Shown here: positions 8,924-17,959 of the stretch, in pieces | Layout: each line of letters opens with the position of its first letter | How positions within the stretch are numbered: the stretch's first letter is position 1 | Assembly (NCBI GenBank): GCA_947458155.1 | Contig: CANGZM010000004.1 | Coordinates: 1-40,095, forward strand | Origin: Synechococcaceae cyanobacterium | GTDB taxonomy: Bacteria; Cyanobacteriota; Cyanobacteriia; PCC-6307; Cyanobiaceae | Length of the DNA: 40,095 bases | Direction: 5' to 3' | Program-made: the position numbers and the translations under genes | The notes under the pieces: model-generated | Seen by the model: only the letters and a program-made list of their open reading frames with translations | Databases searched by the model: none | What the model was told of the DNA's origin: nothing

Positions 8924-9496
8924 ATGTTGCGGGCCCTAGCCACCTGGAGTGGTGCGATCGCCGGTCTCTTGCTGATCGTGGCCGGTGGCCTGATTCCAGC
9001 CGCCTTCCCCTTCGCCGACCAGGGCACCCTGGCCATGCGCCCCCTTGGCGTGACCCTGCAGGTGCCTGCCCTGCTGCTCACGGCCCTGGTGGGGGGGCAT
9101 CGTGCAGGCTTGCTGGCAGCAGCCGCTTATCTCAGCATCGGCCTGTTCCAACTCCCGGTTTTTCACGGTGGCGGCGGCCCCAGTTACCTCCTCGATCCGG
9201 GCTTCGGCTTCCTGGCCGGTTTTCTGCCAGCGGCCTGGATCACCGGCAAACTGTCGCGCCAGAACGGCATGAATGATCCCCTGGCCCTGGCGGGCGCGGC
9301 GGCCATCGGCTTACTGGTACTGCAGTTTTGCGGCATGGCCAACCTATTGCTGGGGGCCCTGGTGGGCCGCTGGGGGACCAATGGCTTCCCCATGCTCAGC
9401 GGCTATGCGATGGCAGTGTTCCCCCAGCTCCTGCTTTGCTGTGCGGCCGGAGTGCTGGCCTGGCCCCTGCGCCACCTGCTTTTAATCGAATCGTGA
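8924..9496 (+). CDS. bioY: Biotin transporter BioY
   Basis: ATWSGAIAGLLLIVAGGLIPAAFPFADQGTLAMRPLGVTLQVPALLLTALVGGHRAGLLAAAAYLSIGLFQLPVFHGGGG, BioY-family. Confidence 0.93.
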   Translation: MLRALATWSGAIAGLLLIVAGGLIPAAFPFADQGTLAMRPLGVTLQVPALLLTALVGGHRAGLLAAAAYLSIGLFQLPVFHGGGGPSYLLDPGFGFLAGFLPAAWITGKLSRQNGMNDPLALAGAAAIGLLVLQFCGMANLLLGALVGRWGTNGFPMLSGYAMAVFPQLLLCCAAGVLAWPLRHLLLIES

Positions 9497-10011
9497 ACGC
9501 CAGCTACCCCTCCCCAAGCCAAGATCCGGGGCCCAATCGCCGCAAGCTGCTTGCCTTGCTCCTGGCCAGCTTGTCGCTCCTTTTCGACCAACTCAGCAAG
9601 GCATGGGCCCTCGGCCGACTGCCTGCAGGGGAAGGGCACCCTTTGCTGCCAGGACTGCTGCAGCTGCGCCGGGTCAGCAATACCGGTGCCGCCTGGAGCC
9701 TGTTCAGCGGCAATCCCCAACTGCTGGGCTGGATAAGCCTGTTGGTGAGCCTGGGCCTGTTGCTTTGGATCCTGCGCGAGCCCCCGACAGACCGCTGGCA
9801 GGCCTTGGCCTTTGGCTTCCTGCTCGGGGGAGCGGCAGGCAATGGTCTGGACCGTTGGCGGCTGGGGGCAGTGGTCGACTTCCTGGAATTGATGCCCATC
9901 TCGTTTCCGATTTTCAACATCGCCGACATCGCCATCAATTTGGCCGTGGCCTGCTTCGCCATCCATCTGCTTGCGCCCCAGCGCCGCTCCCGTGGTTCCC
10001 GCACCCCCTGA
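9493..10011 (+). CDS. lspA: Lipoprotein signal peptidase (signal peptidase II)
   Basis: DQLSKAWAL, VSNTGAAWSLF, GNGLDRW, FNIADIAI; GTGA overlap with the bioY stop. Confidence 0.95.
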   Translation: MNASYPSPSQDPGPNRRKLLALLLASLSLLFDQLSKAWALGRLPAGEGHPLLPGLLQLRRVSNTGAAWSLFSGNPQLLGWISLLVSLGLLLWILREPPTDRWQALAFGFLLGGAAGNGLDRWRLGAVVDFLELMPISFPIFNIADIAINLAVACFAIHLLAPQRRSRGSRTP

Positions 10012-12226
10012 ACGCGTTGTTCCCAGCCCACGGACACGGCCTCGCCATTCCCCTGGCGAAGCCCAGCTACTGCTGCATTTGCCGGGCGCAGAACCCAAAT
10101 CGGTCCCTCTCCACGGCAGTTGCTACCGCATCGGACGGGAGTCAGGCTCCGATGTGGTGATCGACCATGCCGCCGTCAGCCGCCGCCATGCCCTGCTTGA
10201 ACAACGGGGTCGGGACTGGCTCCTGAGCGACTGCGACTCCACCAATGGCTTGTGGTGGCAAGGCCGCAGGGTGAAGCAGCTGGTGCTGCGCGACGGCGAC
10301 GGCGTGCGCTTTGGACCGAACCAGGAAGGGGGCCTGCCGGAACTCACCTTTGAGACCCCCCGTTGGCACGGCCAGAAGCGTTGGCGGCACTTGGCGGCGG
10401 CCAGCCTGGCGGGCGGTGCCCTGGCTGGTGCTCTGCTGTTAACCCTGTCGTACCTGCAAGTGCCGATTCGGGGCAGTCTGGCTGCGGTCCGGGGGCCCCT
10501 CGTGCTCTACGACCGGGAAAGCCGACCGATCGCCACAGCGGAGGACCAGCACCATCGCGAGCTGCGCTCCCTGGAACAGTTTTCGCCGATGCTGATCCAG
10601 GCCCTCCTCGCCAGTGAGGACAGTCGTTTCTGGTGGCATCCAGGGGTTGATCCGATCGGAACGGGACGGGCCCTGGTGACCAACTTGATAGGGGGCCGCG
10701 TCTTGGAGGGGGGCAGCACCCTGACGCAACAGTTGGCCCGCAGCCTCTACCCCGACCAGGTGGGCCAGGGGGAAACCCTCGCCCGCAAATGGCGCGAGCT
10801 GTTGGTGGCACTGCAACTGGAAGCCCGCTTCAGCAAGGCCGAACTGCTGCGCAGCTATCTCAACCGGGTGTATCTGGGGGTGGGCTGGGGCTTCGAAGAT
10901 GCTGCCCGTCGCTACTTCGATCGTCCAGCCAAACGCCTCAACCTGGAACAGGCAGCCCTGCTGGTGGGACTGCTGCCCTCACCGAATGGCTACGACCCCT
11001 GCCTTGACCCCCAGGCCGCCCTGGCCGCCCGCAACGGCGTCCTGGCCAAAATGGAATCCACCGGCCGCATCAGTTCAGACAAGGCCCACCGCGCCCGCAG
11101 GGCCCCCATTGAGCTGGCGGCCAACGCCTGCCGCTCCAGATCGCGCCAAGTGGCTCCCTTCTACAGCGACCAGGTGCGCCGTGATCTGGAGAACCTGGTG
11201 GGTAGCGATGTGGCAGCCGAGGGCAACTACCTCATCGACACCCATCTCGATCCAGCTTTACAAAACCTGGTGGAGCGCCTGCTGCGGCAAAAGCTTTTAG
11301 CCAGCGCCGGGCTGGGCGTCAGCGAAGGGGCTGTGGTGGTGCTCGATAGCCGCAACAGCGGCATCCTGGCGATTGCCGGGGGCCGTGATTACCGCCAGAG
11401 CCAGTTCAACCGGGCCACCATGGCCCAGAGACAACCGGGCAGCACCTTCAAGCTGATTCCCTACGCCGTGGCGATTGAACAGGGAGCCCGGGCTGGCGAT
11501 TCCATCGCCTGCGGTCCCCTGCGCTGGCAAGGCCAGTTTTTCGATAGTGCCTGCGGGGGCCTGATCAGCCTGCGGCAGGCCCTGGCCATCAGCAGCAACA
11601 CGGCCGCGTTGCGCCTGGCCCGTCGTGTGGGCCTCACCGCCCTCACCCAGAAAGCTAGGGATCTTGGCATCACCAGCCCCCTCGAACCAGTGCCTGGACT
11701 TGCCCTTGGCCAAAGTGAGGTGACCCTGCTGGAGTTGACTGCCGCCTACGGGGCCGTCGCCAACAACGGCATCTGGCATGCCCCCAGCACCATTCGCAAG
11801 CTCACCGACGCCGAACGTTGCCATAGCGGCGAAGGGGATTCGGGCAGCGGCTTAACAGCTAAACCAGGCCCTGGCACCAGCACCAGCAAGCCCGGCGAGT
11901 ACCCCTGCCGAGGAGGTCGAGACACCCCCAACTTGCACAACGTCGGTCGGCGCGCCATGGCCGCCAGTACAGCGGTGACCCTGCAGGAACTGCTCCGGGG
12001 AGTGGTCAGCAACGGCACCGGCACGGCGGCCTACGTAGGAGGCCGCTCAGGAGGCAAAACCGGCACCACCAACGAGGGGCGGGACCTGCTTTTCGTGGGC
12101 TATGAGCCCGAGCGGCACTGGGTCATGGGGGTCTGGATGGGCAATGACGACAACCGTCCGACCCGAGCCACCAGCGCCCTAGCAGCCGGACTCTGGGGAG
12201 AAATAATCCGCGCCGCCTCACCCTGA
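9971..12226 (+). CDS. FHA domain plus class A penicillin-binding protein (transglycosylase/transpeptidase)
   Basis: N-terminal FHA (YRIGRESGSDVVIDHAAVSRRHALL...DSTNG), GT51 (EDSRFWWHPGVD, EGGSTLTQQLARSLY), transpeptidase (RQPGSTFKLI, SSN, GKTGTTNE). Track start is TTG; GTG at 9992 is an alternative. Confidence 0.94.
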   Translation: MRPSAAPVVPAPPERVVPSPRTRPRHSPGEAQLLLHLPGAEPKSVPLHGSCYRIGRESGSDVVIDHAAVSRRHALLEQRGRDWLLSDCDSTNGLWWQGRRVKQLVLRDGDGVRFGPNQEGGLPELTFETPRWHGQKRWRHLAAASLAGGALAGALLLTLSYLQVPIRGSLAAVRGPLVLYDRESRPIATAEDQHHRELRSLEQFSPMLIQALLASEDSRFWWHPGVDPIGTGRALVTNLIGGRVLEGGSTLTQQLARSLYPDQVGQGETLARKWRELLVALQLEARFSKAELLRSYLNRVYLGVGWGFEDAARRYFDRPAKRLNLEQAALLVGLLPSPNGYDPCLDPQAALAARNGVLAKMESTGRISSDKAHRARRAPIELAANACRSRSRQVAPFYSDQVRRDLENLVGSDVAAEGNYLIDTHLDPALQNLVERLLRQKLLASAGLGVSEGAVVVLDSRNSGILAIAGGRDYRQSQFNRATMAQRQPGSTFKLIPYAVAIEQGARAGDSIACGPLRWQGQFFDSACGGLISLRQALAISSNTAALRLARRVGLTALTQKARDLGITSPLEPVPGLALGQSEVTLLELTAAYGAVANNGIWHAPSTIRKLTDAERCHSGEGDSGSGLTAKPGPGTSTSKPGEYPCRGGRDTPNLHNVGRRAMAASTAVTLQELLRGVVSNGTGTAAYVGGRSGGKTGTTNEGRDLLFVGYEPERHWVMGVWMGNDDNRPTRATSALAAGLWGEIIRAASP

Positions 12227-13827
12227 TGCCCAGGATGCGCCTGTGGATGGGAATCGGCCTGGGCCTGGTGGCGTTGTTCTTGGTCGCCGCCGTGCTGCAG
12301 GGCTTCAACCAGTTGATCTGGCAGTTGAGCTATTGGCTGCCGGGCTGGCTGGTCGCCCCCTTGGTGTTGCTGCTGCTGGCGGCCCTGGCCCTGGGGCTGG
12401 TCCAGTTGGTGCTGCCCTGGTGGCGCCGCGGCGGCAACGGCCGCCCTCGCCGCTCCAGCCCACCCCAACCCCCAGCTAGCAGCCGCCGGGAAGCCGCCTC
12501 CCGCCACCTGGAGGCCATCGACCAAACCCTTGATCGGGTGCGTGACGAGGTAGAGCGGGAAGCCCTGCGCCAGGAACGCCAGCGCCTGCAGGCCGAACTG
12601 GAACGGGGCGACCTGGAAATCGCCGTCTTTGGTAGCGGCTCCACGGGCAAGACCTCCCTGATCCGAGCCCTGCTCAACGAGCTGGTGGGCAGCGTGGCGG
12701 CGGCCATGGGCTCCACCGAGCGCAGCGCGCGTTACCGACTGCGGCTGGAGGGCCTGCCCAGGGCCGTGATCCTCGAGGACACCCCAGGTATCCTTGAAGG
12801 GGGTCATGAGGGCCGACAGCGGGAAGAGTTTGCCCGCCGCCGAGCCGCCAAAGCAGACCTGCTGCTGCTGGTGGTGGATGGCGACCTGCGGGCGGCGGAG
12901 CAGGAGGTGTTCGACACCCTGGCCAGCTTGGGCAAACGCCTGCTGCTGGTCCTCAACAAATGCGACCTGCGGGGCGAACGGGAGGAGGAACGACTGCTGG
13001 CCCTCTTACGCCAGCGAAGCGCTGGCCGCATTGCCCCTGAGGATGTCATTGCCGCCAGCGCCGCTCCCCAAAGCGTGCCGAGGCCGGGGGGCCGCCCCCT
13101 GCAACCCCCTGCGGAGGTCCAGGGGCTGCTCAGGCGGATGGCGGCGGTTTTACGGGCCGACGGCGAAGAGTTGATCGCCGACAACCTGCTGCTGCAAAGC
13201 CGCCAGTTGGGTGAAGCCAGCCAGCAACTGCTAGATCGCCAACGGGGCCGGGATGCCGAGACGATCGTGGAGCGCTACATGTGGATAGGGGCGGGTGTGT
13301 TGCTGGTGAATCCCCTGCCGGGTGTGGACCTGCTGGGAACGGCGGCGGTCAATGCCCAGATGGTGCTCGAGATCGGCCGCCTCTACGGGGTGAGCCTCAG
13401 CCGGGAGGCGGCCCAGGATCTGGCTCTCTCCGTGGGCCGCACCCTGGCGGGGTTGGGTCTGATCAAAGGCGGGATGGGTCTGATCAGCGGCGCCCTGAGC
13501 TTGAACCTGCCGGCCCTGCTCCTCAGTCGTGCGGTTCAGGCGGTGACGGCCGCCTGGCTGACGCGGGTGGCAGGACGCAGCTTCATCACCTACTTCCGCC
13601 AGGACCAAGACTGGGGCGATGGTGGCGTCCGGGAGGTGCTCCAAAAGCAGTACGAGCTGAACAAGCGCGAAGGAGCCCTGCACCGCTTTCTGGAAGTGGC
13701 CCTCAGCCGCGTGGTGGAACCCTGGCAACGCCGTCAGGAACGGCGGCTGCCGCCGCAGGTGCAGCAGCGAGGCCCAGGGCCTCGGGGGGAGGAGGCAGCA
13801 GGGGGCCCTGGCGATCAAGCCAGGTGA
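12226..13827 (+). CDS. DUF697-type membrane-associated GTPase
   Basis: N-terminal TM helices; G1 GSGSTGKTSL, G3 DTPG, G4 NKCD; C-terminal hydrophobic region. TGATG junction with the upstream gene. Confidence 0.88.
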   Translation: MPRMRLWMGIGLGLVALFLVAAVLQGFNQLIWQLSYWLPGWLVAPLVLLLLAALALGLVQLVLPWWRRGGNGRPRRSSPPQPPASSRREAASRHLEAIDQTLDRVRDEVEREALRQERQRLQAELERGDLEIAVFGSGSTGKTSLIRALLNELVGSVAAAMGSTERSARYRLRLEGLPRAVILEDTPGILEGGHEGRQREEFARRRAAKADLLLLVVDGDLRAAEQEVFDTLASLGKRLLLVLNKCDLRGEREEERLLALLRQRSAGRIAPEDVIAASAAPQSVPRPGGRPLQPPAEVQGLLRRMAAVLRADGEELIADNLLLQSRQLGEASQQLLDRQRGRDAETIVERYMWIGAGVLLVNPLPGVDLLGTAAVNAQMVLEIGRLYGVSLSREAAQDLALSVGRTLAGLGLIKGGMGLISGALSLNLPALLLSRAVQAVTAAWLTRVAGRSFITYFRQDQDWGDGGVREVLQKQYELNKREGALHRFLEVALSRVVEPWQRRQERRLPPQVQQRGPGPRGEEAAGGPGDQAR

Positions 13828-13921
13828 CCAGCAGCAGATAGACAACGGCGATCAGGATCGATAGGGCGCCGGTGACAAGGGCCACCCAACGGGAACGGAC
13901 ATCGCTGGGCGGCGTTGCCAT
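13703..13921 (-). CDS. Small single-TM protein, 72 aa, unknown function
   Basis: MATPPSDVRSRWVALVTGALSILIAVVYLLLVTWLDRQGPLLPPPPEALGL...; last 125 bp antisense to the GTPase 3' end. Confidence 0.65.
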   Translation of the reverse strand: MATPPSDVRSRWVALVTGALSILIAVVYLLLVTWLDRQGPLLPPPPEALGLAAAPAAAAAVPDGVARVPPRG

Positions 13922-13976
13922 CAAAGGAGTATCGGGGGCAAGATCCAACCGTAATTGGAGACCTGCCCCACCCGGA

Positions 13977-15395
13977 TCAAAGGTGCTGCTGCAGCACCAG
14001 AGCCGCGAGATGCTCCAGGTGCTGGGAACGGGTATGGGGATTCCCCAGGACCGCTTTGAGGTGGTGGCGGCCCTGATACAGGGGGCGGGAAAGCAACAGC
14101 CCTTCGGCCAGAAGTCGTTCGCGCATCCGCCGACTCCAGTTGTCGCTCGCCGCGGCATCGAGACCTGCAGGGGCAAAAGCCAGCAGATGAAGGGAGCCGC
14201 TGCGGAGCACCAGTCGCTCATCAACGAGGAGCAACTCCTGCAGCCGCCGCCGCCGCGCCAGCGCCCCCACTAGCAAGGACTCGATGCCGGCCTGGCCGAG
14301 GTGGCGCAGCCCAAGCCACAATTTCAGAATCTCAGCCGAACGGGTCCCCTGCAGACCCTCTTCCCCCCCATGGCCAAGGCTCCAACTGGGCTCCATGTAG
14401 GGCAAACCGGTAGCGAAGGTGGACTTCAACAGCGAAGGATCGGCGAGCAGCAGCAGGGAGGATGTCTTGGGAATACCCAACAGCTTTTGGGGATTGACCG
14501 TGATCGAATCGGCCCGGCCCAGACCCTCCAACGCTGCCAAGGGGAGGTCGGCGAGGGCAAACACCGCCCCGATTGCCCCATCGACATGGAGCCAATGGCC
14601 AAAACGTTGGCAGAGGTCGGCGATGGGGCCCAGCGGATCCACGGCGCCCCGCACCGTGGTGCCGGCCGTAGCCACCACGGCAATGACGGGACGACCCTGG
14701 TGGGCGAGGGCCTGCAAGGTCTCCTCGAGGGCCATCGGCTCCATCGACCCCTCCTGATCCACCGGCAACCGGATGAGCGCCTGCGGGGGCAGGCCCATCA
14801 CTGTCAGAGCCTTGAGCAACGAGAGATGGGCATCGTCGCTGCAGAGCACCACCCCATCGCTGTTGGTGGCCAGACCGGCCCGTTGGCGGGCCACCACTAG
14901 GGCCATCAGATTGCTCAGAGTGCCGCCACTAGCCGCCACCCCACCAGCACTGGCCGGCATGCCGATCTGCCCGGCCAACCAGCCACAGAGACTTTTCTCC
15001 AGACGGCTGAGGCTGGGAGAGAGCTCTTCGGCCAGAAGATTGTTATTCAGGCCCGCGCAGATCAATTCGGCCGCCAGGCCCGCCACCAAGGGGGGGGGAT
15101 CCAGGTGGGCGAGGGACCCGGGATGGCTGGGGTTGTAGGCGCCCTCCATCACCATTTGCAGATCAGCAAGAAGGCGGTCGGGGGAAAGTCCCACCCCTTC
15201 CGGTTCAATCGCAGGCATAGCGATGAGGCCAGGCAGGGGGGTGCCTTTGCTGCTGCGTCCCAACCAACCGCAGAGGAGGCTGGAGGCACGATGTAAAAAG
15301 TCCTCCAGCGCCGGATCGACCTCGTCGGGATCAGCGAAAGGGGAAAGGGCGATCAGCGGCTCAGTCTGCCGCTGGAAAGGGGGCGCACTGGCCAA
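13977..15395 (-). CDS. PLP-dependent group II decarboxylase-like protein
   Basis: ASGGTLSNLMALVVAR, ATAGTTVRGAVDPL, HVDGAIGA, SITVNPQKLLGIPKTSSLLLL (PLP-lysine region). Confidence 0.88.
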   Translation of the reverse strand: MASAPPFQRQTEPLIALSPFADPDEVDPALEDFLHRASSLLCGWLGRSSKGTPLPGLIAMPAIEPEGVGLSPDRLLADLQMVMEGAYNPSHPGSLAHLDPPPLVAGLAAELICAGLNNNLLAEELSPSLSRLEKSLCGWLAGQIGMPASAGGVAASGGTLSNLMALVVARQRAGLATNSDGVVLCSDDAHLSLLKALTVMGLPPQALIRLPVDQEGSMEPMALEETLQALAHQGRPVIAVVATAGTTVRGAVDPLGPIADLCQRFGHWLHVDGAIGAVFALADLPLAALEGLGRADSITVNPQKLLGIPKTSSLLLLADPSLLKSTFATGLPYMEPSWSLGHGGEEGLQGTRSAEILKLWLGLRHLGQAGIESLLVGALARRRRLQELLLVDERLVLRSGSLHLLAFAPAGLDAAASDNWSRRMRERLLAEGLLLSRPLYQGRHHLKAVLGNPHTRSQHLEHLAALVLQQHL

Positions 15396-15486
15396 CGGCG
15401 GAATTCTGTCGTGCTGCCATTGTGCCTGGCGTCGGCCAGCGGATCAAAAAATGGCTTCCCACCACCAAGGAGGGCCTCAAGGTTAT

Positions 15487-15994
15487 GGATGGGGGCACTG
15501 ACCACTACCTCTGGATGGCTCGCCTACTGCGCCTCGCCCAGCGGGTGGGAATGGAGGGGGAGGTGCCGGTGGCAGCGGTGATTCTCGATGAAAGGGGAAT
15601 GGCCATCGGCTGGGGCAGCAACGTGCGCCATCGCCAACAGAATCCCCTAGGCCATGCCGAGCTGGTGGCGCTCAGGCAAGCGGCTGCCCTGCGGGGCGAC
15701 TGGCGCTTCAACGGCTGCAGCCTGCTGGTGACCCTTGAACCCTGCCCAATGTGCGCTGGTGCCCTGGTTCAAGCCAGGATGGGGCAGGTCGTCTATGGGG
15801 CACCGGATCCGAAGCGCGGCGCCCTTGGGGGTTGCCTGGATCTCGCCAACCATCCCAGTGCCCACCATGGGATGCGGGTCCAGGGCGGGATTCTGGCAGA
15901 GGAGGGGCGCCAGTTGCTGGAGAACTGGTTCAGGCAGCGACGGCGGCAGGCACGGTTGGCAAGAAGGCGGGAAGCTCGCTTTCCAGCAGGTTGA
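15487..15994 (+). CDS. tadA: tRNA-adenosine(34) deaminase
   Basis: VPVAAVI, GHAELVALRQA, LEPCPMCAGALVQAR zinc-deaminase motifs; start approximate. Confidence 0.94.
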
Positions 15995-17117
15995 GCAGGC
16001 GATCTACGTTGGCGGGGGTGCTGTTGTAACCCATCAGCCCGATCCGCCAGACCTTGCCGGCCAGCACGCCCAGACCGCCACCGACTTCAATCCCGAATTG
16101 ATCGAGGAGATGGCGACTGAAGGCCTTGCCATCAACACCTTCGGGAATTCTCACCGTGGTGAGGGTGGGCAGGCGCAGGGGCTCGGGAACCAACAACTGA
16201 AGACCCAGGCGCTCAAGACCAGTCCAGAGCCGTTCAGCATTGCTGCGATGACGGGCCCAGGCTTGCTCCAGGCCCTCTTCAGAAAGCAGCCGCAGGGCTT
16301 CACGCATGCCGTAGTTCATGTTGACCGGAGCGGTGTGGTGATACACACGATCGCTGCCCCAGTAATTATTGAGCAACGAGATGTCTAGGTACCAATTGGG
16401 CACCTTGCCCTTGCGGCTGGCCAGCTTCTGCTCGGCCCTTGGACCCATGCTGAAGGGACCCAGGCCAGGGGGACAGCTGAGTCCTTTCTGGCTGCAGCTG
16501 TAGGCCAGGTCGATCTTCCAGTCGTCCAAGAAGAGGGGAACGGCCCCCAAAGAAGTCACCGTGTCGACCAGCAGCAGGGCGTCGTGGGCCCGACAGAGGT
16601 CGCCAATGCCCTCAATGGGCTGGCAGATGCCGGTGGAGGTTTCGGCGTGGACGATCGCCAACAAACTGGGGTGATGGGCCTCCAAGGCGGCCCCAATCTC
16701 CTCAAGGCTGAAGGCTTCGCCCCAGGGACGTTCGATGGTGATGACCTCGGCTCCGTAGCGGCCAGCCATGTCGGCTAGGCGCAGGCCGAAATAACCATTC
16801 ACAGCAACCACCACCCGATCCCCCGGTTCGATCATGTTGGCTATGGCTGCTTCCATGGCCGCGCTGCCGGTGCCGCTCATGGGCAGGGTGAGCCTGTTGT
16901 CGGTCTGCCAGGCGTAACGCAGTAACTCCTGCACCTCAAGCATCAGCTCTAGATAGAGTGGATCGAGGTGACCGATCGGCATGCGAGCAAGGGCTTCCAA
17001 CACCTTGGGATGGGCGTTGGAGGGTCCGGGACCGAGCAGCAGTCTTTCCGGTGTGGAAATGGGGGCGACCCCAATTCGATGCTGGTTTGAGACGTTAGGC
17101 AGAACAGGAAGGGCCAA
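15930..17117 (-). CDS. Class V aminotransferase (alanine/serine-glyoxylate aminotransferase family)
   Basis: LLLGPGPSNAHPKVLEALARMPIGHLDPLY..., SGTGSAAMEAA, YSCSQKGLSCPPGLG. Confidence 0.93.
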   Translation of the reverse strand: MALPVLPNVSNQHRIGVAPISTPERLLLGPGPSNAHPKVLEALARMPIGHLDPLYLELMLEVQELLRYAWQTDNRLTLPMSGTGSAAMEAAIANMIEPGDRVVVAVNGYFGLRLADMAGRYGAEVITIERPWGEAFSLEEIGAALEAHHPSLLAIVHAETSTGICQPIEGIGDLCRAHDALLLVDTVTSLGAVPLFLDDWKIDLAYSCSQKGLSCPPGLGPFSMGPRAEQKLASRKGKVPNWYLDISLLNNYWGSDRVYHHTAPVNMNYGMREALRLLSEEGLEQAWARHRSNAERLWTGLERLGLQLLVPEPLRLPTLTTVRIPEGVDGKAFSRHLLDQFGIEVGGGLGVLAGKVWRIGLMGYNSTPANVDRLLNLLESELPAFLPTVPAAVAA

Positions 17118-17170
17118 GGCCTGCGGGCAGAGGAAACGGGTGAGGGGAGAGTAGGCGAGGGTGTCCCTGC

Positions 17171-17701
17171 TCAGCGAGCCCTCACGTTGGAGGAGGCCAG
17201 ACCTCGACAGAGATGCAGAAAAGGAGCCCGCACCACGCTGTCGATCAACCTGGCATCGCCACCGCCCTGGCCCAACAACATTTCGGAGATCACATCGGCC
17301 AGCAGGGCGATGCCGCGCACCGTGGGGCCGGTGGGAACGCCAAGACTCTTATAGGTGTCGTCCAACCCGTTGAGGACCCGCTCGTCAAGGATGGTGACGT
17401 CATCGGCCAGCAGCGAATAGCTGGCGTAACGCAGAAAGTAGTCCATGTCCCGCAGACAGGCTGCCAGGCGCCTAGTGGTGTAGGCGTTTCCACCAGGAAG
17501 AATCAATTCGGGATCCTCTAGCCAAAGCCTTTGGGAGGCTTCGCGCACGATGGTTGACGCTTCGCGATTGATCAATTCGACGGCAGCCAGTCGCACAGTC
17601 AACTGGCTGTAAAACGCCTCGATACGGGCGATGGCATCGCGATCTAGATAGCGACCAAGCTGGTCGTAGCGGCCAATCACACCGCTGATGGCGTCGCGCA
17701 T
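17171..17701 (-). CDS. apcF: Allophycocyanin beta-18 type subunit
   Basis: [27 protein letters not shown]...[45 protein letters not shown]...[13 protein letters not shown]; bilin Cys retained. Confidence 0.88.
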   Translation of the reverse strand: MRDAISGVIGRYDQLGRYLDRDAIARIEAFYSQLTVRLAAVELINREASTIVREASQRLWLEDPELILPGGNAYTTRRLAACLRDMDYFLRYASYSLLADDVTILDERVLNGLDDTYKSLGVPTGPTVRGIALLADVISEMLLGQGGGDARLIDSVVRAPFLHLCRGLASSNVRAR

Positions 17702-17893
17702 GGAAGGAACCGAGTGACTCACCTTTGCCGGAAACTAGCACTCGCTATCAGCCAGATTCCTTGCTGGAGGCAGCTTTTCGAGAATCTGACAGAAACGGTT
17801 ACGCAGGCCCGGCGGTGGAGAGGGACCATCCCCGTCGGGGGGAGAACACTGGGATGCAAGGTTTTTTGGTGTCATCGGATACAAAATCGGTGG

Positions 17894-17907
17894 GTATCGC
17901 TGCTTAC
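17894..17907 (+). promoter_or_regulatory. NtcA-binding site upstream of glnA
   Basis: GTATCGCTGCTTAC = GTA-N8-TAC; near-consensus -10 (TAGGGC, 17929-17934) 21 nt downstream; glnA ATG at 17960. Confidence 0.8.
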
Positions 17908-17959
17908 CTTCCCAGCAATCCGTCCCGCTAGGGCGGTCCCCATACCACGGATCATTCAG

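Noticed and set aside
17171-17281. Apparent novel C-terminal extension of ApcF
   Set aside because: Overall length is compatible with ordinary allophycocyanin beta-type subunits; likely just sequence divergence.
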